Of a stretch of 5,772 nt of DNA, positions 1 to 5,772 are shown piece after piece (within the stretch, counting starts at the first letter, position 1; every line of letters begins with the position of its first letter). The notes under the pieces were generated by a model. That model was not told the origin of the DNA and searched no databases. It saw only the letters and a list, made by a program, of their open reading frames with translations. The stretch lies in the NCBI GenBank assembly GCA_947479995.1, contig CANKBT010000213.1, forward strand, positions 1 to 5,772, given 5' to 3'. This DNA comes from Frankiaceae bacterium (GTDB lineage: Bacteria > Actinomycetota > Actinomycetes > Mycobacteriales > SCTD01). The position numbers and the translations under genes are program-made.

Positions 1-1407
1 CTCGACCTCGGCGTGACCGCCGTCGAGCTGCTGCCGGTGCACGCGCACGTCGACGAGCCGCACCTGCTGCGGCGGGGGCTGCGCAACGCGTGGGGCTACA
101 ACAGCGTCGGCTTCTTCGCGCCGCACGCCGCGTACGCCGCGACCGCCGACCCGCGCGCCGAGTTCCGCGCGATGGTGCGCGCGCTGCACGACGCCGGCCT
201 GGAGGTGCTGCTCGACGTCGTCTACAACCACACCGGCGAGGGCGACGCCGCAGGGCCGGTGCTCGCCTGGAAGGGCCTCGACGGCGCGACGGCCTACCGG
301 CGCCGCGAGGACGGCGCGTACGACGACGTCACCGGCTGCGGCGCGACGCTCGACCTGCGCACGCCCGAGGTGCTGCGCACGGTGCTCGACTCGCTGCGGC
401 ACTGGGTCGAGCACTTCGGCGTCGACGGCTTCCGCTTCGACCTCGCGCCGGCGCTCACGCGCGGCAGCGCCTTCCTCGACGCCGTGGCGCAGGACCCGCT
501 GCTGCGCGGCGTGAAGCTGGTCGCCGAGCCCTGGGACCTCGGCCCGGACGGCTACCGCGTCGGCCGCTTCCCGCACCCCTGGTCGGAGTGGGACGCCGAG
601 CTGCGCGACGCCGTGCGCGACTTCTGGCGCGGCGCCGGCGACGTGCGCGTGCTCGCCACCCGCCTCGCCGGCTCGGCGGACCTGTTCGCGCACGGCGGCC
701 GCGCCGCGTGGGCCCGCACCGCCCTCGTCACCGCGCACGACGGCTTCACGCTGCGCGACCTCACGACGTACGAGCGCAAGCGCAACGAGGCCAACGGCGA
801 GGGCAACCGGGACGGGTCCGACGCCGAGCGCGGCTGGAACTGCGGCGTCGAGGGCGAGACCGACGACCCCGCGGTCGAGGCGCTGCGCCTGCGCCAGGCG
901 GCCAACCTGCTCGCCACGCTGCTGCTGTCGGGCGGCGTGCCGATGCTGACGATGGGCGACGAGGTGCGCCGCACGCAGCACGGCAACAACAACGCCTACT
1001 GCCAGGTCGACCTCGGCGCCATGCCGTGGGAGTGGGGCGACGACGCCCGCGCGCTGCTCGCGACGACCCGCGCGCTCGTCGGGCTGCGCGGCGAGGTGGC
1101 GCGCGAGGGCTTCCCGACCGGGCTCCGCGACGAGGACGGCGTGCGCGACCTCGGCTGGTTCGACGTGCACGGGCGCGACCTCACCGGGGAGGCCTGGCCC
1201 GAGGGCGACGTGCGCACGCTCGGCCTGCTCCACGGCGGCCGGCTCGCGGCCGTGCTGCACAGCGGCGCGGACGACGTCGACGTCGTGCTGCCCGAGGGCA
1301 CCTGGGACGTCGTGCTCGACACCGCGGGGCGGCTGGCCGGCCGGCTCAGCGGGGCGGTGCGGCTGGCGTCGCGGTCGGTGCTGGTGGCACGCCGAGCGGG
1401 GCGGTGA
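1..1407 (+). CDS. glgX: Glycogen debranching enzyme GlgX (GH13), 5' end cut by window
   Basis: This enzyme hydrolyses alpha-1,6 branch links in glycogen, mainly the short stubs left by phosphorylase, and acts in the cytoplasm. The reading frame is open from base 1 (LDLGVTAVELLPVH), so the true start and the N-terminal CBM48-like domain lie upstream. The 468 residues present cover most of the GH13 barrel and the C-terminal beta domain; family members are usually about 650-750 residues. GH13 regions are visible, numbered from the first codon of the window: DVVYNHT (D72, H77), GFRFDLAP with nucleophile D147, VAEPWD with acid/base E176, and TAHDG with D247. The motifs RGLRNAWGYNSVGFFAPH and RTQHGNNNAYCQ are typical of GlgX. 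The segment TGCGATLDLR has Ala where isoamylase-like relatives often have Asn (CGNT, from memory). The stop at 1405-1407 lies inside the convergent 2H gene. A TreX/isoamylase label is possible but would describe the same reaction. Confidence 0.95.
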   Translation, partial: LDLGVTAVELLPVHAHVDEPHLLRRGLRNAWGYNSVGFFAPHAAYAATADPRAEFRAMVRALHDAGLEVLLDVVYNHTGEGDAAGPVLAWKGLDGATAYRRREDGAYDDVTGCGATLDLRTPEVLRTVLDSLRHWVEHFGVDGFRFDLAPALTRGSAFLDAVAQDPLLRGVKLVAEPWDLGPDGYRVGRFPHPWSEWDAELRDAVRDFWRGAGDVRVLATRLAGSADLFAHGGRAAWARTALVTAHDGFTLRDLTTYERKRNEANGEGNRDGSDAERGWNCGVEGETDDPAVEALRLRQAANLLATLLLSGGVPMLTMGDEVRRTQHGNNNAYCQVDLGAMPWEWGDDARALLATTRALVGLRGEVAREGFPTGLRDEDGVRDLGWFDVHGRDLTGEAWPEGDVRTLGLLHGGRLAAVLHSGADDVDVVLPEGTWDVVLDTAGRLAGRLSGAVRLASRSVLVARRAGR

Positions 1408-1879
1408 GCGCGACCTCCCAGTCGCGCCCGCGGCGCACCGTCAGCTCGAGCACGTCGAGCGTCGCGCGCAGCGGCAGCAGCGGCGCGACGGCCGCCTCGA
1501 CCGCGTCGACGTCGCCGTCGCGGAGCACCCGCGCGACCGACAGGTGCGGCGTGCGCAGGTCGGCGCGCAGGCGCGCCGCGAGCGCCGCGAAGGGCGCCGG
1601 GTCGTCCGGCAGCAGGTGCACGACGAGGCGCCCCCGCACGTCGACGTCGAAGCGGTGCGGGCCGTGGAGCACGACCTCCAGCGGCGGGGTCGCGGCGGCC
1701 GCCGCCCGCACGTCGTCCCGGCGCGCGAGCGCCTCCTCGGCGGGCACCCACGGGTAGCCGAGGCTGACGTGCGCCGGCTCCAGCAGCCCGACGTGCGGCA
1801 GCCCGCGGACGGCGTCGAGCAGCGGCTCGGCCGCGGCGACCGGCAGGTAGAGCGCGCTCGGGTCGGGGCCCGGCCTCAC
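1346..1879 (-). CDS. 2H phosphoesterase superfamily protein ('2'-5' RNA ligase' family)
   Basis: This 177-residue protein has the hallmark of 2H phosphoesterases: two His-x-Ser motifs, H37-V-S39 (HVSLGYPW) and H112-L-S114 (HLSVARV), 75 residues apart. The length and a closing strand pair near ELTVRRGRDWEVALTAPLG also fit. The family includes 2'-5' RNA ligase/cyclic phosphodiesterase (ThpR), tRNA-splicing CPDase and many actinobacterial proteins of unknown substrate, so the exact reaction cannot be assigned. It is probably cytoplasmic; no signal peptide or membrane segment is visible. The GTG start at 1879 is just before the first strand (ALYLPV) and 7 bp past the glgP stop. No clear Shine-Dalgarno is visible, so translational coupling to glgP is likely. 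The last 20 codons and the stop overlap the end of glgX in antisense; the tail from about residue 164 is a Pro/Ala/Thr-rich stretch outside the fold. Its presence among glycogen genes has no obvious metabolic explanation. Confidence 0.85.
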   Translation of the reverse strand: MRPGPDPSALYLPVAAAEPLLDAVRGLPHVGLLEPAHVSLGYPWVPAEEALARRDDVRAAAAATPPLEVVLHGPHRFDVDVRGRLVVHLLPDDPAPFAALAARLRADLRTPHLSVARVLRDGDVDAVEAAVAPLLPLRATLDVLELTVRRGRDWEVALTAPLGVPPAPTATPAAPPR

Positions 1880-1886
1880 GTGCGGC

Positions 1887-4442
1887 TCAGGCGGTCGTCA
1901 CCAGCGCCAGGTCGGCGTCGCCGGGCAGCAGCTCGTGGTGCGGCAGCACGCGCACGGTGTAGCCGAACGAGCCGGCGCGCTCGAGCACGACGTCGCCCTC
2001 GAAGCGCGGCAGGCCCTGCTCGTCGGTGCCGGACGCGGCGAGCACGACGACCGCGGGCGCGAGCAGCTCGTCGGCCTCGTCGACCCGGCCGTACGCCGCC
2101 TGCACCGTCACCGCGCCCGGCTCGAGGCCGGCGAGGTCGACGGTCGCGCGCAGGGTGAGCCGCGACCCGACCTCGGGCGCGTCCGCGACGCCGGTGGCCT
2201 CGACGTGCACCACGCGCACGTCGCCCCAGCGGCCGCGCACGTCGCCGCGCCAGGCGGCCAGCGCGCGCGCCGGGGCGTACGACGAGGCGGCGAGCGCGCG
2301 CGAGGAGACGGCCGCGGGCGCGTAGAGCTGCTGCACGTAGTCGCGGACCATGCGGCTGGCGAGCACCTTCGGGCCGAGCGTCTGCAGCGTGTGGCGGACC
2401 ATGTCGACCCAGCGCTGCGGCACGCCCTGCTCGTCGACGTCGTAGAAGCGCGTGCGCACCTGCTTCTCGACGAGCTCGTAGAAGGCAGCGGCCTCGAGGT
2501 CGTCGCGGCGCTCCGGGTCGCTGACGCCGTCGGCGGTGGGGATCGCCCAGCCGTTCTCGCCGTCGTACATCTCGTCCCACCAGCCGTCGAGGATCGACAG
2601 GTTGAGGCCGCCGTTGAGCGCCGACTTCATGCCGCTGGTGCCGCAGGCCTCGAGCGGGCGCAGCGGGTTGTTGAGCCACACGTCGCAGCCGCCGTAGAGG
2701 TAGCGCGCCATGCCGATGTCGTAGTCGGGCAGGAAGGCGATCCGGTGGCGCACGTCGGCCGCGTCGGCGAACCGCACGATCTGCTGCACGAGCTCCTTGC
2801 CGCCGTCGTCGGCCGGGTGGCTCTTGCCGGCGATGACGAGCTGCACCGGGCGCTCCGGGTCGAGCAGGAGGGCCTTGAGCCGCTCGGGGTCGCGCATCAT
2901 GAGCGTGAGCCGCTTGTACGACGGCACGCGCCGCGCGAAGCCGATGGTGAGCACGTCGGGGTCGAAGGCCGACGCCGTCCAGCCGAGCTCGGCCTCGGTG
3001 GCGCCGCGCTGCAGCCACGACTCCTTGAGGCGCCGGCGGGCCTCGACGACCAGCCGCTCGCGCAGCACGCGGCGGGTCGCCCAGATGCCCTCGGCCGGCA
3101 GCGCGCCGATGCCCTCCCAGCCCTGCGCCTCGGTGACGAGCGACGCGCCGACCTCGCGCTCGGCCAGCTCGAACACCTCGCGCGACACCCACGTCGGGGC
3201 GTGCACGCCGTTGGTGATCGAGCTGATCGGCACCTCGGCCTGGTCGAAGCCCGGCCACAGCCCGCTGAACATGCCGCGGCTCACCACGCCGTGCAGCTGC
3301 GCGACGCCGTTGCGGCGCTGCGCCATGCGCAGGCCCATGTGCGCCATGTTGAACACGCCCGGGTCGTCCTCGTCGCCGAGCGACAGCACGCGGTCGACCG
3401 GGAGGCCGGCCTCGGCCCACTCGGTGCCCTCGCCGAAGTGCCGGGCGATGAGCTCGCGCGGGAAGCGGTCGATGCCCGCGGGCACCGGCGTGTGAGTGGT
3501 GAACACGGTGCCGGCGCGCACGGCCTCGGTGGCCTCGTCGTAGGACAGGCCCTGCTGCACGAGCTCGCGCACGCGCTCGACGCCGAGGAAGCCGGCGTGG
3601 CCCTCGTTGGTGTGGAAGACCTCGGGCGCGGGGTCGCCGGTGAGGTCGGTCCAGGCGCGCAGCGCCCGGACGCCGCCGATGCCGAGCAGCATCTCCTGGT
3701 GCAGCCGGTGGTCCGAGCCGCCGCCGTACAGCCGGTCGGTGACCTCGCGCATCTCGGGGGTGTTGTCCTCGACGTCGCTGTCGAGCAGCAGCAGCGGCAC
3801 GCGGCCGACCTGCGCGCGCCAGACCTGGGCGTGCAGCACGACGCCGTCCGGCATGCCGACGTGCACGCGCACCGGCGCGCCGTCCGCGCCGGTCAGCAGC
3901 GTCAGCGGCAGGCCGTACGGGTCGAGCGGCGGGTAGCGCTCCTGCTGCCAGCCCTCGGCGTTGAGCGACTGCTTGAAGTAGCCGGCGCGGTAGAGCAGGC
4001 CGACGCCGACGATCGGCACGCCGAGGTCGGACGCCGCCTTGAGGTGGTCGCCGGCGAGGATGCCGAGGCCGCCGGAGTACTGCGGCAGCACCTCGGTGAT
4101 GCCGAACTCCGGCGAGAAGTAGGCGATCGACGCGGGCGCGCCGTCGAGCCCCTGGTACCAGCGCGGCGTCGACAGGTAGTCCTGCAGGTCGGCGTGCGCC
4201 GCCTCGAGCCGGCCGAGGAACGCCTGGTCGGCCGCGAGCGCGGCGAGGCGCTCCGGGCTCACCTCCCCGAGCAGGCGCACGGGGTCCTGCCCGACGGCCT
4301 GCCAGGTGGCCGGGTCGACCGACGCGAACAGGTCGAGCGAGGCGGGGTGCCACGACCAGCGCAGGTTGAGCACGAGCTCCCCGAGCGGGGCCAGCGGGGC
4401 GGGCAGGGCCAGTCGGACGGTCATCCGTCGGAGAGCGCGCAC
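1887..4442 (-). CDS. glgP: Glycogen (alpha-glucan) phosphorylase GlgP, DUF3417 type
   Basis: A PLP-dependent GT35 enzyme that cleaves alpha-1,4-glucan with phosphate to give glucose-1-phosphate. It is complete at 851 residues, normal for the actinobacterial type. In order: an N-terminal DUF3417-like segment (about 12-125, with LVLNLRWSWHP), YFSPEFG (108-114), GGLGILAGDHLK (124-135), NEGHAGF (279-285), HTPVPAGID (317-325), NGVHAPTW (411-418), R505 and K510 in RRVPSYKR (matching phosphate-contacting Arg/Lys of muscle phosphorylase by spacing), AGKSHPADDGGK (538-549), and the PLP lysine K606 in GTSGMKSALNGG. A C-terminal beta-rich part follows from about 740. I chose GTG 4442 because MRALRRMTVR matches the N-terminus I recall for M. 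tuberculosis GlgP (MKALRRFTVR). ATG 4424, six codons in, is the alternative. Neither has a strong Shine-Dalgarno. The gene diverges from glgE and is followed at 7 bp by the 2H gene. Confidence 0.97.
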   Translation of the reverse strand: MRALRRMTVRLALPAPLAPLGELVLNLRWSWHPASLDLFASVDPATWQAVGQDPVRLLGEVSPERLAALAADQAFLGRLEAAHADLQDYLSTPRWYQGLDGAPASIAYFSPEFGITEVLPQYSGGLGILAGDHLKAASDLGVPIVGVGLLYRAGYFKQSLNAEGWQQERYPPLDPYGLPLTLLTGADGAPVRVHVGMPDGVVLHAQVWRAQVGRVPLLLLDSDVEDNTPEMREVTDRLYGGGSDHRLHQEMLLGIGGVRALRAWTDLTGDPAPEVFHTNEGHAGFLGVERVRELVQQGLSYDEATEAVRAGTVFTTHTPVPAGIDRFPRELIARHFGEGTEWAEAGLPVDRVLSLGDEDDPGVFNMAHMGLRMAQRRNGVAQLHGVVSRGMFSGLWPGFDQAEVPISSITNGVHAPTWVSREVFELAEREVGASLVTEAQGWEGIGALPAEGIWATRRVLRERLVVEARRRLKESWLQRGATEAELGWTASAFDPDVLTIGFARRVPSYKRLTLMMRDPERLKALLLDPERPVQLVIAGKSHPADDGGKELVQQIVRFADAADVRHRIAFLPDYDIGMARYLYGGCDVWLNNPLRPLEACGTSGMKSALNGGLNLSILDGWWDEMYDGENGWAIPTADGVSDPERRDDLEAAAFYELVEKQVRTRFYDVDEQGVPQRWVDMVRHTLQTLGPKVLASRMVRDYVQQLYAPAAVSSRALAASSYAPARALAAWRGDVRGRWGDVRVVHVEATGVADAPEVGSRLTLRATVDLAGLEPGAVTVQAAYGRVDEADELLAPAVVVLAASGTDEQGLPRFEGDVVLERAGSFGYTVRVLPHHELLPGDADLALVTTA

Positions 4443-4449
4443 GCGTCGG

Positions 4450-4455
4450 ACCCTA
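4450..4455 (-). promoter_or_regulatory. Candidate -10 element of glgP (TAGGGT)
   Basis: On the minus strand the hexamer TAGGGT fits the actinobacterial TANNNT -10 pattern. It lies 7 nt before the GTG at 4442, the distance expected if transcription starts at the start codon itself, giving a leaderless mRNA. That would explain the missing Shine-Dalgarno. No matching -35 was seen at 16-19 bp spacing. An alternative reading is that the AGGG core is a distant, weak ribosome binding site. A six-base match is weak evidence alone. Confidence 0.35.
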
Positions 4456-4457
4456 GT

Positions 4458-4490
4458 GCGCGCCGGGCCCCCGGAGAGTCCTCGGCGCGC
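4458..4490. repeat. 8-bp inverted repeat in the glgP/glgE spacer
   Basis: The arms GCGCGCCG (4458-4465) and CGGCGCGC (4483-4490) are perfect reverse complements around a 17-bp centre, with a few further pairs inside. The repeat is just upstream of the glgP -10 candidate. It could be an operator for a dimeric regulator or a hairpin, but GC-only arms arise easily by chance in DNA this rich in GC. Confidence 0.3.
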
Positions 4491-4510
4491 GGCGTTCGGG
4501 ACCGGGATGC

Positions 4511-5772
4511 ATGGGTACGGCGACCGCGATGACGGGTCGAATCGGGATCGCAGACGTCCAGCCGACGGTGTCGTGCGGGCGCTACCCAGCGCGCGCGGTC
4601 GTCGGGGAGCAGGTGACGGTCTCCGCGACCGTCTTCCGGGAGGGGCACGACGCGGTCGGGTGCGACGTGCGCGTCACGCGCCCGGACGGCACCGCCGCGC
4701 CGTTCCTGCGCATGCGCGCCGGCGAGCCCGGCACCGACCGGTGGCACGCCGACCTGGTGGTCGACGCCGAGGGCGAGTGGTCGTTCTCCGTCGAGGCCTG
4801 GGACGACCCGCTCGGCACCTGGTGGCACGACGCGCCGCTCAAGGTCGGCGCGGGCGTCGACGTCGAGGTGGTGCTCGAGGAGGGCGCGCGGCTGTTCGAG
4901 GAGGCCGCGCAGGGCGCGCCCAAGGGGGCGCGGGCGGAGGTCACGGCCGCGGTCACGGCGCTGCGCGACACCACCGCGACCCCCGAGGAGCGGCTCGCCG
5001 CCGGCGTCGCGCTCGAGCCCCTGCTCGTCGACGCGCCCGTGCGCCGGCTCGTCACGGCCGAGGAGCCGCGGCGCGTCCTCGTCGACCGCGAGCGCGCGCT
5101 CTACGGCGCCTGGTACGAGTTCTTCCCGCGCAGCGAGGGGGCCGCGCCCGACGCCGACGGCGTGCTGCGCAGCGGCACCTTCCGCACCGCCGCCGAGCGC
5201 CTGCCGGCCGTCGCGGAGATGGGCTTCGACGTCGTCTACCTGCCGCCGATCCACCCGGTGGGCAAGGTCAACCGCAAGGGCCCGAACAACACCCTCACGC
5301 CCGGGCCGGACGACGTCGGCTCGCCGTGGGCGATCGGCAGCGACGAGGGCGGCCACGACGCCGTGCACCCCGACCTCGGCACGATCGAGGACTTCGACGC
5401 CTTCGTCGCCCGCACCCGCGAGCTGGGCATGGAGGTCGCCCTCGACCTCGCGCTGCAGTGCGCGCCCGACCACCCGTGGGCGACCGCGCACCCGGAGTGG
5501 TTCACCACCCGCGTCGACGGCACGATCGCGTACGCGGAGAACCCGCCGAAGAAGTACCAGGACATCTACCCGCTGAACTTCGACAACGACCCCGAGGGGC
5601 TCTACGCCGAGGTGCTGCGCGTGGTGCGCCACTGGACGTCGCACGGCGTGCGCATCTTCCGCGTCGACAACCCGCACACCAAGCCGCTCGACTTCTGGGA
5701 GTGGCTCATCCGCGAGGTGAAGTCGACCGAGCCCGACGTGCTGTTCCTCGCCGAGGCGTTCACGCGGCCGGC
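4511..5772 (+). CDS. glgE: GlgE, alpha-1,4-glucan:maltose-1-phosphate maltosyltransferase, 3' end cut by window
   Basis: GlgE (GH13_3) transfers maltose from alpha-maltose-1-phosphate to the non-reducing end of alpha-1,4-glucan, releasing phosphate, in the cytoplasm. The first 420 residues are present, about 60% of the usual 660-700. The N-terminal domain carries FREGHDAVG, and the linker to the catalytic domain carries ALYGAWYEFFPRSEG. The barrel shows MGFDVVYLPPIHPVGKV (from M237), DLALQCAPDHPW (D312), NPPKKYQDIYPLNFDND, nucleophile D386 in FRVDNPHTKP, and E415 in FLAEAF. The 29-residue D-to-E spacing equals that recalled for Streptomyces coelicolor GlgE (D394/E423). Ordinary GH13 amylases lack the NPPKKYQDIYP and DNPHTKP signatures, so a trehalose synthase or amylase label is unlikely. 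An in-frame stop at 4454 limits the start to ATG 4511 or ATG 4529; I chose the first, though its GGGA (4504-4507) is only 3 nt away. It diverges from glgP. Confidence 0.96.
   Translation, partial: MGTATAMTGRIGIADVQPTVSCGRYPARAVVGEQVTVSATVFREGHDAVGCDVRVTRPDGTAAPFLRMRAGEPGTDRWHADLVVDAEGEWSFSVEAWDDPLGTWWHDAPLKVGAGVDVEVVLEEGARLFEEAAQGAPKGARAEVTAAVTALRDTTATPEERLAAGVALEPLLVDAPVRRLVTAEEPRRVLVDRERALYGAWYEFFPRSEGAAPDADGVLRSGTFRTAAERLPAVAEMGFDVVYLPPIHPVGKVNRKGPNNTLTPGPDDVGSPWAIGSDEGGHDAVHPDLGTIEDFDAFVARTRELGMEVALDLALQCAPDHPWATAHPEWFTTRVDGTIAYAENPPKKYQDIYPLNFDNDPEGLYAEVLRVVRHWTSHGVRIFRVDNPHTKPLDFWEWLIREVKSTEPDVLFLAEAFTRP

Larger units (their letters stand above)
4443..4510. promoter_or_regulatory. Divergent glgP/glgE intergenic promoter region
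   Basis: This 68-bp spacer is the only non-coding DNA of note and must hold the 5' signals of glgP (leftward) and, unless it is read from elsewhere, glgE (rightward). It contains a TANNNT-type -10 candidate for glgP and an 8-bp inverted repeat near its centre, both listed separately. I could not find a convincing -35 on either strand or a -10 for glgE within the spacer. The compactness means regulators binding here could affect both degradation and synthesis of the glucan; that is inference from layout. Confidence 0.6.

Noticed and set aside
1331..1348. GGCC-rich palindromic stretch near the glgX end considered as a terminator
   Set aside because: It is inside both coding regions, has no T-run on either strand, and such GC palindromes are frequent in this sequence.
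90..1757. 555-codon + strand open frame overlapping glgX and the 2H gene
   Set aside because: It is almost wholly Arg/Ala/Gly in composition and out of phase with the GlgX frame, which carries all catalytic motifs.
1876..4353. Long minus-strand open frame in another phase over glgP
   Set aside because: It has an extreme Arg/Ala/Pro composition and no motifs, and it runs in the same direction as the real GlgP frame. It is a GC-driven shadow.
4507..4509. ATG at 4507 as a glgE start
   Set aside because: It is in a different frame from GlgE, whose conserved residues run in the frame of ATG 4511.
1935..4532. Long open frame on the + strand (865 codons) opposite glgP
   Set aside because: It is antisense to glgP, whose family motifs are clear. 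The translation is Arg/Ala/Val/His-rich without any recognisable domain, as expected of a shadow frame in very GC-rich DNA.
4421..5677. 418-codon minus-strand open frame opposite glgE
   Set aside because: The + strand encodes unmistakable GlgE motifs throughout. The antisense product has no recognisable domain and would overlap the glgP 5' end.

Overview
The window looks like a chromosomal piece of a very GC-rich actinobacterium. G and C dominate third codon positions, GTG is used as a start, and the proteins resemble actinobacterial glycogen enzymes. I cannot name the genus. The whole window is a glycogen (alpha-glucan) metabolism locus with four genes, two of them cut by the window edges. 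There is almost no non-coding DNA.

Layout. Positions 1-1407 (+) hold the C-terminal two thirds or so of a GlgX-type glycogen debranching enzyme. Positions 1346-1879 (-) hold a small protein of the 2H phosphoesterase / '2'-5' RNA ligase' family. Its 3' end overlaps the end of glgX by 62 bp, tail to tail. Positions 1887-4442 (-) hold a complete glycogen phosphorylase, GlgP, of the actinobacterial DUF3417-bearing type. The 2H gene starts 7 bp after its stop, so the two are probably one transcription unit. A 68-bp spacer (4443-4510) separates glgP from a divergent gene on the + strand. That gene, 4511 to the window end, is the first 420 residues of GlgE, the maltose-1-phosphate maltosyltransferase.

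How the genes fit together. GlgE lengthens alpha-1,4-glucan from alpha-maltose-1-phosphate. GlgP shortens glucan chains by phosphorolysis, releasing glucose-1-phosphate until it nears a branch. GlgX hydrolyses the alpha-1,6 links of the short stubs that GlgP leaves. The locus therefore pairs synthesis and breakdown of one polymer around a shared divergent promoter region. As I recall it, Mycobacterium tuberculosis has the same glgP/glgE back-to-back arrangement. The rest of the GlgE route (treS, pep2/mak, glgB) may lie beyond the right edge, but that is inference.

Novelty. The three glycogen enzymes are textbook families with their key catalytic residues intact where visible. I see no undescribed system. 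The points worth a second look are the coupled 2H phosphoesterase gene in a glycogen locus, its antisense overlap with glgX, and a possible leaderless start of glgP. I found no tRNA, rRNA, CRISPR, insertion sequence or convincing terminator, and no stretch over 300 bases lacks a gene.
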